DNA from: an uncultured Acidimicrobiales bacterium | GTDB lineage: Bacteria > Actinomycetota > Acidimicrobiia > Acidimicrobiales > UBA10347 | NCBI GenBank assembly: GCA_937942965.1 | Contig: CALDGN010000007.1 | Coordinates: 1-23,339, forward strand | Reading direction: 5' to 3' | DNA: 23,339 bases | Shown here: one piece after another, positions 1 to 8,304 of the stretch | Layout of the letters: the number at the start of each line of letters is the position of its first letter | How positions within the stretch are numbered: position 1 is the stretch's first letter | Position numbers and translations under genes: made by a program | The notes under the pieces: generated by a model | Database searches by the model: none | What the model was told of the DNA's origin: nothing | What the model saw: only the letters and a program-made list of their open reading frames with translations

Positions 1-513
1 ATGTTCCAGCTGCTCGTGTTCGCCGGCAACGAGACCACCCGCACCGCGATCAGCCACGGCGCAATGGCCTTTGCCGAGCACCCCGACCAGCTCCGACGCG
101 TCACCGACCAAGACGCCAAGCTGAACACGATGTCCGAGGAGATCCTTCGGTGGTCCTCCCCGGTTCTGCACATGCGGCGCACGGCGACGCAAGACACCGA
201 GCTGGCCGGGACGGCGATCGCCAAGGGCGACAAAGTCGTCATGTGGTACGCCAGCGCGAACCGCGACGAGGCAGTCTTCGATGACCCATTCACGTTCGAC
301 GTCGGGCGTTCCCCGAATGCGCAGTTCTCCTTCGGCGGCGGCGGCCCGCACTTCTGTCTCGGCGCCTGGCTTGCGCGACTCGAGCTCGATGAGCTGTTCG
401 GTGAGATGGCAGACCGAAACATGTCGCTGCGCATGACCGAAGCCCCAGTGCGCGCCCCGTCGAACTTTGTGCATGGCGTGTTGTCCGTCGGTATGGAGCC
501 AGTCCGCGGATGA
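1..513 (+). CDS. Cytochrome P450, C-terminal part (5' end outside the window)
   Basis: This is the C-terminal 170 residues of a cytochrome P450 monooxygenase. The visible part opens in the I helix with the oxygen-binding motif AGNETTR (residues 8-14). It continues with the K-helix ExxR (E47, R50) and ends with the haem loop FGGGGPHFCLG, where C119 is the thiolate ligand. Bacterial P450s are about 400 residues, so roughly 230 N-terminal residues lie upstream and the ATG at base 1 is almost certainly an internal methionine. The MWYASANRDE segment and the GGGGPHFCLGA loop resemble actinobacterial CYP125/CYP124/CYP142-type enzymes, which hydroxylate sterol side chains or branched lipids; the actual substrate cannot be read from sequence. 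Its stop overlaps the start of the next P450 by 4 bases (ATGA), so the two are probably co-translated. Soluble P450s of this kind need a ferredoxin and reductase, neither of which is in the window. Confidence 0.93.
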   Translation: MFQLLVFAGNETTRTAISHGAMAFAEHPDQLRRVTDQDAKLNTMSEEILRWSSPVLHMRRTATQDTELAGTAIAKGDKVVMWYASANRDEAVFDDPFTFDVGRSPNAQFSFGGGGPHFCLGAWLARLELDELFGEMADRNMSLRMTEAPVRAPSNFVHGVLSVGMEPVRG

Positions 514-1766
514 CCGCGTCAGCGACTCGTGCGGCGGCGCCGATCGACCTGCACGATGTCACCGTCTTCGACGCCGGCATCCCCCACGATGCCTTCGCGG
601 AGATGCGGGCAGCCGACGGACTGACCTGGACACCGGATTCCGACGAGCACGGCCAAGGCTTCTGGTCGGTCACTCGCCATCGCGAACTGGTCGACGTCAG
701 CCGCAACACCGACGTGTTCTCGTCTGAGGTCGGCCACATCCAGATCTATGACATCGACCCCGACGCGCTGCCTGCTCGAGCCTCGATGATCGACCTCGAC
801 CCGCCAGTGCACACCCGATTGCGTCGACTCGTGAGCTCCGCGTTCACGCCACGTCACGTGCAGTCCTACGAAGCGGCAATCCGAACGCGAGTCATCGACT
901 GTCTCGATCGACTCGTCGCCGACGGTGGCGGCGACTGGGTGTCGACGGTCGCCGCTCCGATTCCGATCGGCGTGATCTGTGACCTGATGGGCGTGCCCGA
1001 AGCCGATCACGATTTCATGATCGAGCTCAGCGACTACCTGGTCGCAGGCACCTCGAACGATCCGCTCGAACCAACGGCCTACGGCAACACGACCGACCTG
1101 CGTCTGCTGCCGTTCAACTCGCCCGCGGCGCACGGCATGAGCGAGTACGCCCGCAAGCTCGGCGACGAACGGCGCCGCCAGCCCGCCGATGATCTCATCA
1201 CGAGACTGATCGAAGCCGAGGTCGAGGGCGAGCGCCTTACCGACGACGAGTTCACGAACTTCTTCCGGCTCATGATCTTCGCCGGCAACGAGACGACCCG
1301 GTCGTCGATGGCCCACCTCGCTTTGCATATGCGCCAGTTCGGCGCCGAGTTCGAACGGGCCCGAGCTAACCCAGACCTCCTCGGACCCATCGCCGACGAA
1401 ATCATTCGCTACAGCTCGGCGATCCTCTACTTCCGCCGCACCGTCACCCAACGAGTGCACCTCGGCGGCACCGACCTCGCCCCGGGCGACAAGGTCGTCA
1501 TGTGGTACGCCGGCGCCAACTTCGACGAGACGGTCTTCGACGACCCGCTCGCATTCCGAGCCGACCGCGAGCAAGTGCCCGCCCACGTCGCCTTCGGTGG
1601 CGGCGGCGCTCACTTCTGTCTCGGCGCCTCGCTCGCCCGGCTTGAGATCTCGATCCTGGTCGAAGAGATCCTCGAACGTGATCTCCGACTCGACATCGGT
1701 GAGCCAACCTTCGTACCGTCGAATTTCGTCAACGGCATCGAGCACCTGCCGGTGACCGTTCTCTAA
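510..1766 (+). CDS. Cytochrome P450 monooxygenase (tandem paralogue)
   Basis: This is a complete 418-residue soluble bacterial P450. It has the I-helix motif AGNETTR (258-264), the K-helix ExxR (E297, R300) and the haem-binding loop FGGGGAHFCLG with Cys370 as axial thiolate. The early segment DPPVHTRLRRLVSSAFTPR (about 97-115) is the typical C-helix region. The start at 510 is supported by the 4-base ATGA overlap with the upstream P450 and by full family length. It closely resembles the preceding P450 around every shared motif (for example KGDKVVMWYA against PGDKVVMWYA), so the pair looks like an old tandem duplication. The acyl-CoA dehydrogenase begins 10 bases downstream, which suggests an oxidative degradation operon, possibly for a steroid, terpenoid or branched acyl compound. 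The substrate is inferred only from this context. Confidence 0.95.
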   Translation: MTASATRAAAPIDLHDVTVFDAGIPHDAFAEMRAADGLTWTPDSDEHGQGFWSVTRHRELVDVSRNTDVFSSEVGHIQIYDIDPDALPARASMIDLDPPVHTRLRRLVSSAFTPRHVQSYEAAIRTRVIDCLDRLVADGGGDWVSTVAAPIPIGVICDLMGVPEADHDFMIELSDYLVAGTSNDPLEPTAYGNTTDLRLLPFNSPAAHGMSEYARKLGDERRRQPADDLITRLIEAEVEGERLTDDEFTNFFRLMIFAGNETTRSSMAHLALHMRQFGAEFERARANPDLLGPIADEIIRYSSAILYFRRTVTQRVHLGGTDLAPGDKVVMWYAGANFDETVFDDPLAFRADREQVPAHVAFGGGGAHFCLGASLARLEISILVEEILERDLRLDIGEPTFVPSNFVNGIEHLPVTVL

Positions 1767-1770
1767 GGAG
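1765..1770 (+). promoter_or_regulatory. Strong Shine-Dalgarno (AAGGAG) for the acyl-CoA dehydrogenase
   Basis: AAGGAG lies 5 bases before the ATG at 1776 and overlaps the TAA stop of the P450. It is the clearest ribosome-binding site in the window. It fixes the start of the downstream gene and indicates that the gene is translated from the same message as the P450s. Confidence 0.8.
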
Positions 1771-1775
1771 CCCCC

Positions 1776-2978
1776 ATGTCCTTTCACCTCACCGACGATC
1801 AGCTCGCCTTGCAGGCCAAAGCTCGCGAGCTCGCGCAGCAGGTCATCGCGCCTCGGGCCGCCGAGGTCGACCGCACCGAGCAGTACCCATGGGACAACGT
1901 CGAGGCACTCAAGGACGCTGGCTTCACCGGCATGACCGTGCCAACCGAGTACGGCGGACCCGGGCACAGCTTCCTCGATGCCGTGCTCGTCGTCGAAGAG
2001 ATGGCCAAGGTCTGTGGCGTCACCGGACGCATCGCCGTCGAGGCCAACATGGGCGCGATCTCGGCGATCCTGGCCTACGGCAACGAGGACCAGAAGAAGC
2101 TCGCCGCGGAGATGGTGCTTAACGGCGACAAGCCGGCGATCTGCATCACCGAGCCCGATGCCGGTAGCGCCGCGACCGAGATGACGACGAGCGCGCACCG
2201 CGACGGCGACCGCTACATCTTGAACGGCACCAAGCACTGGATCACCGGCGGTGGCGTCTCCAAGCTGCACCTGATCTTCGCCCGGGTGTTCGACGACGCC
2301 GGCAACGAAGAAGGCATCGGTGGCTTCCTCGCCATCCGCGACGAGAACGACGGCCTCGAGTTCGTCAGCCGCGAGCCCACGATGGGCCTGCGCGGCATCC
2401 CCGAGATGGAGATCCGCTTCAACGACATGGTCGTCGGGCCGGACATGGTCGTGCTTCCGCCATCTGGTTTCCGCAAGGGCTTCGGCGATCTCATGAACGC
2501 CTACAACAGCCAGCGCGTCGGTGCCGGCACGGTGGCGCTCGGTCTCGCCTCCGGCGCGTACGAGCTTGCGCTCGACTTCGTGAAAAAGCGCGAACAGTTC
2601 GGTCGCCCGATCGCCGAGTTCCAAGGGCTCCAGTGGATGCTCGCCGACATGTCCATCAAGCTCGAAGCCGCCCGCAGCCTCACCTGGCGAGCCGCAGAAT
2701 CGACCGGGCCGGGCGGAAGCCCGTTCCCCGACGCGACGATCGCCGCCCAGGCCAAGGTCTTCACGACCGAGTCGTCGATTCAGATCGTGTCCGATGCGCT
2801 GCAGATGTTCGGCGCCGCCGGTTACTCGCGGAACAACCCGCTCGAGCGCATGTACCGCGACGTCCGCATGTTCACGATCGGTGGCGGCACGGCCCAGATC
2901 CTGCGCACCGTCGTCGCCAGCCGCATTCTCGACCAGAAGCTGCCGCAGCGCCGCGACGGTTACGTCCCCCGCACCTAG
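1776..2978 (+). CDS. Acyl-CoA dehydrogenase-fold flavoprotein lacking the usual catalytic Glu (desulfinase-like?)
   Basis: This 400-residue protein has the full acyl-CoA dehydrogenase architecture. The N-terminal helical domain covers about 1-115. The middle FAD-binding beta domain includes ICITEPDAGSAATEMTT (122-138) and GTKHWITGGG (151-160). The C-terminal helical domain includes KKREQFGRPIAEFQGLQW. Family members bind FAD and normally oxidise acyl-CoA thioesters with a Glu base, either in the YEGT motif (MCAD type) or on helix G (isovaleryl-CoA type). Here the first position is glycine (IGGGT, G370). The second is glutamine (NSQRVGA, Q246). As I recall, a Gln at this position and an Arg near residue 84 characterise 3-sulfinopropanoyl-CoA desulfinase of Advenella; this protein has Arg85. 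Ordinary dehydrogenase activity is therefore doubtful. It could be a desulfinase-like or other redox-neutral enzyme. The start is set by AAGGAG at 1765, and the gene is probably co-transcribed with the P450s. Confidence 0.9.
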   Translation: MSFHLTDDQLALQAKARELAQQVIAPRAAEVDRTEQYPWDNVEALKDAGFTGMTVPTEYGGPGHSFLDAVLVVEEMAKVCGVTGRIAVEANMGAISAILAYGNEDQKKLAAEMVLNGDKPAICITEPDAGSAATEMTTSAHRDGDRYILNGTKHWITGGGVSKLHLIFARVFDDAGNEEGIGGFLAIRDENDGLEFVSREPTMGLRGIPEMEIRFNDMVVGPDMVVLPPSGFRKGFGDLMNAYNSQRVGAGTVALGLASGAYELALDFVKKREQFGRPIAEFQGLQWMLADMSIKLEAARSLTWRAAESTGPGGSPFPDATIAAQAKVFTTESSIQIVSDALQMFGAAGYSRNNPLERMYRDVRMFTIGGGTAQILRTVVASRILDQKLPQRRDGYVPRT

Positions 2979-3027
2979 CGGGACCGTTGGTGGCTGGCCG
3001 GATCTGTCCCGGACTAGATTCGCCGCC

Positions 3028-4398
3028 ATGTCTGAGACGCACACCGCCGCTGACTTCGACCGCATTCGGCTGCTCTGGCCCGACCATCTTGGTCTCGCTC
3101 GCGGCAAGTACGTGCCGAGTCGCAACGCCGAAAAGCAGACCGGCTTCTGTGTCACGACCTTTGCGATGGCGTACGACCGCGATCTCGTTCCGGCGCCTGG
3201 TGCCCACCTGTTGACTGGCCTCAAGGACGTCGACGGCAACCTCGACGCAACCTCGTTACGGCCGAGCTGGGAAGCCACCCACTGGAACGGAAGCATGACC
3301 GGTTCTGGCCGCACTGGCGTGGCCATGGTCGACCTGTCCATCGACGGCGAACCGTGCGCCATCTCGGCTCGCCAAGTGCTCCGCAATGCGATTGCCGATT
3401 GGGCCGAGCTCGGCTATCAGGTCAAGGTCGGCATTGAGCTCGAGGGGTACATCCTCGAACCGACCGACGACGCCGATGCACCCGGCGGCCAGACCTGGAA
3501 GCGGTTCGAGAACCCGCGGTCGATGGTCTACGGCACCGGCCCACTCGGTGACTCGACCGGTCTGCTCGACGAGATTTGGTGGACCGCCGAACGGTGCGGC
3601 TTGCCGATCGAATCGATGAACATCGAGTTCGACGAATCCCAGGTCGAGCTCACGCTCGAATACGACGACGCCCTCAAGGCCGTCGACGACGCCTTCATGT
3701 TCCGAGTGATGGCCCGAGAAGTTGCGATCATGCATGGCCTCGACTTCACGTTCCTCGGACGCCCGTTCCCCGAGCTCTCCGGCTCGGGCGTGCACATCAA
3801 CTTCAGCCTCGTCGACGCGGACGGCAACAACGCCTTCGCCGACGAAAACGACCCTCACGGAATCACGGCTGTCGCTCGGCAGTGCCTGGGCGGTCTCGTG
3901 CACCACCACCTCGGACTCACCGCGCTGTGCGCTCCGACGGCAAACGCCTATCGGCGCCTCCAGCCCGGCAGCCTCTCAGGCGTCTGGGCCAACTGGGGCG
4001 TCGACCATCGCAACGTCACGAACCGCATCCCCGCCCACACGGGCCCGGGCATGCGCATCGAAAGCCGCCTCGGCGACGGAAGCATGAACCTGCACCTCGG
4101 CGTCGCCGCAGTGCTGCAAGCCGCACGACTCGGCGTCATCAACGAACTCGACCCGGGCGAGCCCGTCACGTCCGATGGCTTCGAAGACGGCGGCACGACC
4201 GACGTTCGCTGCGCAACCGACCTCGCCGGCGCACTCGACGATCTCGATGCAGATCAGGCGCTTGCTGCCGCCATTGGTCAAGACATCGTCGACAACTTCA
4301 CGTTCAACAAGCGAGCCGAAGCCGAACGCTTCGACGGCGATCTGACCTCGCCTGAGCTGAGCGACTTCGAACGGCGCACCTACCTGCCCTACCACTAA
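3028..4398 (+). CDS. Glutamine synthetase family protein (possible gamma-glutamyl-amine ligase)
   Basis: This 456-residue protein of the glutamine synthetase superfamily begins at the ATG at 3028 (MSETHTAADF), 49 bases after the previous gene. The reading frame is open further upstream, but that part overlaps the dehydrogenase and is not credible. The GS core is visible: the metal-site strand GIELEGYIL (about 134-142), ESQVELTL, GSGVHINFSL, the ATP/ammonia-site stretch NAYRRLQPGSLSGVWANWG, and the late RIESRLGDGSMNLHLG motif. GS enzymes activate glutamate gamma-carboxylate with ATP. Actinobacteria carry several GlnA-like paralogues, some of which ligate glutamate to amines (PuuA-like or GlnA3/GlnA4-like) and do not assimilate ammonia. 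The divergent motifs and solitary position favour such a paralogue over housekeeping GlnA. A PotD-like binding protein lies 18 kb away, which is weak support for a polyamine role. The exact substrate is unknown. Confidence 0.88.
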   Translation: MSETHTAADFDRIRLLWPDHLGLARGKYVPSRNAEKQTGFCVTTFAMAYDRDLVPAPGAHLLTGLKDVDGNLDATSLRPSWEATHWNGSMTGSGRTGVAMVDLSIDGEPCAISARQVLRNAIADWAELGYQVKVGIELEGYILEPTDDADAPGGQTWKRFENPRSMVYGTGPLGDSTGLLDEIWWTAERCGLPIESMNIEFDESQVELTLEYDDALKAVDDAFMFRVMAREVAIMHGLDFTFLGRPFPELSGSGVHINFSLVDADGNNAFADENDPHGITAVARQCLGGLVHHHLGLTALCAPTANAYRRLQPGSLSGVWANWGVDHRNVTNRIPAHTGPGMRIESRLGDGSMNLHLGVAAVLQAARLGVINELDPGEPVTSDGFEDGGTTDVRCATDLAGALDDLDADQALAAAIGQDIVDNFTFNKRAEAERFDGDLTSPELSDFERRTYLPYH

Positions 4399-4501
4399 CC
4401 AAAGCACCACTCTGGCTGCCACGACAACGGGCACCGAGCTCGGGCGATCGCCATTCCTCAAGCGGCCCGCAAGTTCGCTGAGAGCATTGAATCACTTGCG
4501 C

Positions 4502-4513
4502 GCGGGCCGATGG
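4502..4513 (+). promoter_or_regulatory. 12-base sequence shared with the leader of the GGDEF-EAL gene at 20307
   Basis: GCGGGCCGATGG here is identical to 20299-20310. An 8-base CTGAGAGC also precedes both copies (4478-4485 and 20293-20300). Here the ATG inside the box is out of frame with the GAF-GGDEF-EAL gene; at 20307 the same ATG is its in-frame start. A near match (11 of 12) occurs inside a coding region near 6879, so codon bias may explain the similarity. The rest of the 4399-4520 gap shows no convincing promoter or terminator. Confidence 0.25.
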
Positions 4514-4520
4514 ATACGTC

Positions 4521-6356
4521 GTGCCGAGCGCACCCGACGTGTCCCTTCCTGCGGGTTTCATTCAAGAACTCGCCGCCGCTACTTCGCGCCGACGCGTCCT
4601 GGCGGCCACCGCAGCCTGGATGCCCCAGATCATCGAGGCAGAGCGCTCGTCGGTCTCGCTGCCCACCGATGGTCTCCATCTCCAGATCTACGCGATCTCC
4701 GACACGCTCATGCCCCAAGGCACCTTGTTGCCGATCAACGGATCGCTCGCCGGGCAAGCCTTTAGCAGCCAGCGCACGGTCATTTGCGATGACCTCACTA
4801 TGTCGAGCGCATCTGAGGCGGCTCGCCTGGTCTCCTACGGCTTACGTTCCGCCATTGCCTGCCCGATGGTGATCGGAGGTCGGTCGCTCGGCACCATCAA
4901 CCTGGGGAACAGCACACCCGGCTTCTTCACGCCAGACCACAAACAGGAACTGCGAGCGATCGTCGATCTGATCGCGTCGTTTATGGGTGCCCACGAGCGA
5001 GCCGAGTCTGAGTTCGAGCGAAGAAGCACCGACCACCTCACTGGTTCGCTCAGCAGGTCCGCGATCTTGGATCATCTCGACAACGAGTTCGCGACCGATG
5101 AGAAGCCATCGCTGCTGTATGTCGACGTCGATCGCTTCAAGTCCATCAACGACACGCATGGCCATGCGCACGGAGATGAACTGCTGCGGGTGCTTTCCCA
5201 GCGCATCCAAGGCGTGCTGCGAGAACAAGATCGCCTCGGCCGTCTCGGTGGCGACGAGTTCCTCATCGTTGCTGCGGCAGACGGCGATGGTGCCGTCGCC
5301 CACCAGCTGGCCGACGAGATCGATCGTGTCTGCGGCATGCCCGTCACCTATCGCTCCGTATGCGTCCAACCCCAGATCAGCATCGGTGTCGCCAGCGTTC
5401 CCGATCACGTCGGCTCTGCGACGGAGCTCCTCAACGACGCGGACGAAGCGATGTACGCGGCGAAGCGCTCGTCCTTCTCGGTGGCCATCGCCGACGAAGG
5501 ACTCCGCGCTCAGGCCGCCACGATCGCGACCATCGACCGGGACCTTGACGTCGGTCTACGCACCGGCGAGATCACGCATCACTTCCAGCCTGTTCGCGAC
5601 ATCACGACACGAGAGATCATGGGGGTCGAAGCACTCGTTCGCTGGACACACCCCCGGGTCGGGCCCGTGCCTCCCCCACTTCTCGTGCAGAGGTTGGAGC
5701 GAACTGGCCGCACCGATGCGTTCACCGAGTGGACGCTCAGGACGGTCGCCGAACACTGGACGCAGGTTCGAGCCCAGGTCCCGTGGTTCGCCGACAAGGC
5801 GGTATCGGTCAACATGTCGCCTCGCCAGTTGGCCTGGCCTCGCTATGCCGATGTCCATCTGGCGATCGCCGAAGAGTTCGGCCTTCGCACCCAAGACATC
5901 ATTGTCGAGGTTGTCGAGTCGGCCGAGATCGAGGTCGGCGACGCCGCCGAACAGACACTCCAGCGACTCGTTGCCGAGGGCGTGGTGGTGGCCTTGGACG
6001 ACTTCGGAACCGGCCACAACGCCTTGGGCTACTTCACCCGGTTCACCATCGGCGCAATCAAGTTCGACCGGAGCCTCGTGGCCCAGGCGAGTACCAGCAC
6101 CCAAGCACGGACGATCCTCGCTGGTTTGGCCGGGATCTGCCACGAACTCGGCGTCGTGTCACTCGGCGAAGGCATCGAGACAGAAGCACACGCTCGTATC
6201 TGCCAGCAGCTCGGTATCACGCATGGACAAGGCTGGCACTTTGGCTATCCGGAGCCGCTCGAGCGACTGATCGCCACTGCGCTCGCCGACGGACCACCCG
6301 AGCGCCTGGGCATGCTCGGCTACCTCTCGGAGTACACCAACCGATCATCTCGGTAG
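4521..6356 (+). CDS. GAF-GGDEF-EAL cyclic-di-GMP turnover protein
   Basis: This 611-residue cytoplasmic protein starts at GTG 4521. Residues about 20-155 form a GAF domain, a small-molecule or redox sensing fold. Residues about 168-320 form a GGDEF diguanylate cyclase with intact GGDEF (243-247). An RxxD product-inhibition site (R234, D237) lies exactly five residues before it. Residues about 335-590 form an EAL phosphodiesterase domain with E370-A-L, N431, E463, D493/D494, K514, E550 and Q570. The EAL domain departs from consensus at SLGEGIET (usually VxAEGVET) and at GWHFGYP (usually the F-x-RP end). Both catalytic sites look potentially functional: GTP to c-di-GMP, and c-di-GMP to pGpG. 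No membrane segment is seen. The gene stands alone between metabolic genes, and its GAF ligand is unknown. Confidence 0.95.
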   Translation: MPSAPDVSLPAGFIQELAAATSRRRVLAATAAWMPQIIEAERSSVSLPTDGLHLQIYAISDTLMPQGTLLPINGSLAGQAFSSQRTVICDDLTMSSASEAARLVSYGLRSAIACPMVIGGRSLGTINLGNSTPGFFTPDHKQELRAIVDLIASFMGAHERAESEFERRSTDHLTGSLSRSAILDHLDNEFATDEKPSLLYVDVDRFKSINDTHGHAHGDELLRVLSQRIQGVLREQDRLGRLGGDEFLIVAAADGDGAVAHQLADEIDRVCGMPVTYRSVCVQPQISIGVASVPDHVGSATELLNDADEAMYAAKRSSFSVAIADEGLRAQAATIATIDRDLDVGLRTGEITHHFQPVRDITTREIMGVEALVRWTHPRVGPVPPPLLVQRLERTGRTDAFTEWTLRTVAEHWTQVRAQVPWFADKAVSVNMSPRQLAWPRYADVHLAIAEEFGLRTQDIIVEVVESAEIEVGDAAEQTLQRLVAEGVVVALDDFGTGHNALGYFTRFTIGAIKFDRSLVAQASTSTQARTILAGLAGICHELGVVSLGEGIETEAHARICQQLGITHGQGWHFGYPEPLERLIATALADGPPERLGMLGYLSEYTNRSSR

Positions 6357-6407
6357 CTGCCCGCTCGCCGAACAGTCGTCGCGGCAGCCCTGCAAGACTT
6401 GTTGGTG

Positions 6408-7157
6408 ATGATGCACTACGACGTTCGCGGGAACCCCGATGCGCCCACGCTGGTGTTGGTGCACGGCTTCCTTTCGAGCAACGTGCAATGGGATCTGAAT
6501 GTCGAGCGGCTCGGAGCCGAGTTGCGTCTGGTCCTGGTCGAGCTGATGGGACACGGTGACTCACCGACCCCCGATGATCCTGCGCCCTATCGACTCGATG
6601 CGGTGCTGCGTTCGTTCGAACAGATTCGGACCGAGGTGGGTGCCGAACGTTGGTGGGTCTGCGGTCAATCGCTCGGCGCGGCGATCGCGTTGCGGTACGT
6701 GCTCGCACACCAAGACCGCGTCGACGGCGTCATCGTCACGAACACCCGGGCGGCGTTCGGGCACACCGCCAACGACCCCAATCTGGTCGACTACTCCGAG
6801 ATCGAACTGCGTGAGCTCCCGGTGCACCCGATCCATGCCCGCCGCTTCCCCGAGGCCATCAAAGCCCGGATGGTCGAGCGGGCCGATGCGATTCCTCCCC
6901 ACGCCCTCACCCACACCGTCGCCAATCGACCGAGCTGGCGGTCGGTCGATGAACTCGGCGAGCTGACGATGCCGGTCATGTTGATCAACGGTCGATACGA
7001 GCGAGCTTTTCAACCGTTCGTCGACGACGCTCGCCTCAACCTCCCGACGATCGAGGTTGTGCACCTGGCTGGCGGGCACTCCATCAATGTCGAACAGCCC
7101 GAGGCCTTCGATGCTGCGGTGCTCGAGTTCGTCGCCCGCCACGGTCGATCAGATTGA
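6408..7157 (+). CDS. Alpha/beta hydrolase fold protein
   Basis: This is a 249-residue single-domain alpha/beta hydrolase. The oxyanion segment is HGFLSSN (19-25), followed by GHGDSP (48-53). The nucleophile elbow is GQSLG with Ser88. The catalytic histidine is in GGHSINVEQPE (H224). The acid position after strand 7 reads NGRYERAF, so the usual Asp appears to be Glu198 or shifted. The family includes esterases, lactonases, C-C hydrolases and haloperoxidase-like proteins; the substrate cannot be assigned. ATG 6408 was chosen; TTG 6399, GTG 6405 and ATG 6411 are alternatives and none has a clear ribosome-binding site. It lies 51 bases after the GAF-GGDEF-EAL gene on the same strand. Confidence 0.88.
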   Translation: MMHYDVRGNPDAPTLVLVHGFLSSNVQWDLNVERLGAELRLVLVELMGHGDSPTPDDPAPYRLDAVLRSFEQIRTEVGAERWWVCGQSLGAAIALRYVLAHQDRVDGVIVTNTRAAFGHTANDPNLVDYSEIELRELPVHPIHARRFPEAIKARMVERADAIPPHALTHTVANRPSWRSVDELGELTMPVMLINGRYERAFQPFVDDARLNLPTIEVVHLAGGHSINVEQPEAFDAAVLEFVARHGRSD

Positions 7158-7225
7158 GTGCAGTCAGAACTCGCTGAGGCTGTCGATTCGTGCGTGGCGT
7201 AAGGTCACGGCAACGCTGACGTTCC

Positions 7226-7232
7226 GGGGGAA
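7226..7232 (+). promoter_or_regulatory. Shine-Dalgarno-like GGGGGAA for the methyltransferase
   Basis: The purine-rich GGGGGAA ends 4 bases before the ATG at 7237. It supports that start over the longer open frame, which begins at 7057 inside the hydrolase gene. Confidence 0.5.
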
Positions 7233-7236
7233 TCCG

Positions 7237-8304
7237 ATGGCGAACGATCTCGATGCCAACGCCGTAAAAATGTTCGGCTTCAAGGTGTGGACCTACAAGA
7301 TGGGCGAGCAGGTCTCGCTCATGGTGCACCTAGGCGACCAGCTCGGCCTCTACAAGACGATGCGCGGTCGGGGGCTCATGACCACCGACGAGGTTGCAGA
7401 CGCCACCGAGCTCCACGAACGCTTCGTGCGCGAATGGCTGCTTGGCCAAGCGGCCGCCGGCTTACTCGACCATGTCGACGGAGCGTTCGAGCTCACCGAT
7501 GTACAAGCCGCAGTGCTCGCTGACGAAGACGACTCGCTGTCGTTCGCAGCGGGCGCGTTCCGCGGCGGGGTCGAGCGCAAGGTCGTCGATCGAATCCTTG
7601 AATCGTTCCGCACCGGGGTGGGCCTCACCTACGAAGAGCAAGGCCCGAACGCCGCGGCGGGTCTCGCCCGCATGACCGGACCCTGGTCACGTCTGGCGCT
7701 GACCGACCGTGTCCTTCCGGCACTCGAAGGCGTCGTCGACAAGCTCGAAGCAGGAGCGACGGTCTGCGACATCGGCTGCGGGGGCGGCGTCATGCTCAGC
7801 ACCTTGGCTCAGGCGTTTCCCAACAGCCGATGCGTCGGCGTCGATCCATCCTCGGCCGCCATCTCGATCGCCAACCAGCGGGCCCAGGACCAGGGCCTGT
7901 CCAACATCGAGTTCATCGAAGCTGGTGGCGAGGACATCGCGGCCGGCAGCGACTACGACCTGGTGATCACGTTCGACTGCATGCACGACATGGCGTTCCC
8001 CGATCGCACCGCCGCAGCGATCCGAAACGCGATTGCCGACGACGGCACATGGCTACTCAAGGACATCCGCTCGACAGGCGACTTCGACAAGGACATGCGG
8101 AACCCGCTGCTCGCGATGTTCTACGGGTTCTCGGTCGCCTCGTGTCTGCAGTCGGCCATGTCAGAACCTGGCGGCCGAGGCCTCGGCACGCTCGGGCTCC
8201 ACGCCGATGCTGCCAAGGAGTTGACCCAAGAAGCCGGCTTCACCCGCTTCGACATCCACGATCTCGACGACGCCGCCAATCTTTACTACGAGGTACGAAT
8301 CTGA
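7237..8304 (+). CDS. SAM-dependent methyltransferase with N-terminal winged-helix domain
   Basis: This is a 355-residue class I methyltransferase. The N-terminal part (about 20-95) reads as a winged-helix dimerisation module, with HLGDQLGLYKTM and TTDEVADATELHERFVREWL, as in O-methyltransferase-type enzymes. The Rossmann domain starts at VCDIGCGGG (177-185), the SAM-binding motif I, followed by the acidic GVDPS at the end of strand 2 (201-205). FDCMHDM (247-252) is the region after strand 4. The methyl acceptor is unknown. The start follows GGGGGAA. Its stop TGA overlaps the ATG of the next gene by one base (TGATG), so it is probably translationally coupled to the M20 peptidase-family gene. 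The longer frame from 7057 runs into the preceding hydrolase gene and is rejected. Confidence 0.88.
   Translation: MANDLDANAVKMFGFKVWTYKMGEQVSLMVHLGDQLGLYKTMRGRGLMTTDEVADATELHERFVREWLLGQAAAGLLDHVDGAFELTDVQAAVLADEDDSLSFAAGAFRGGVERKVVDRILESFRTGVGLTYEEQGPNAAAGLARMTGPWSRLALTDRVLPALEGVVDKLEAGATVCDIGCGGGVMLSTLAQAFPNSRCVGVDPSSAAISIANQRAQDQGLSNIEFIEAGGEDIAAGSDYDLVITFDCMHDMAFPDRTAAAIRNAIADDGTWLLKDIRSTGDFDKDMRNPLLAMFYGFSVASCLQSAMSEPGGRGLGTLGLHADAAKELTQEAGFTRFDIHDLDDAANLYYEVRI

Noticed and set aside
519..3386. A 955-codon open frame on the - strand
   Set aside because: It lies antisense to a clear P450, an acyl-CoA dehydrogenase-fold gene and the start of the GS-like gene. Its translation is low-complexity and rich in V, D, G, E and R, as expected from the complement of GC-rich codons, with no recognisable domain.
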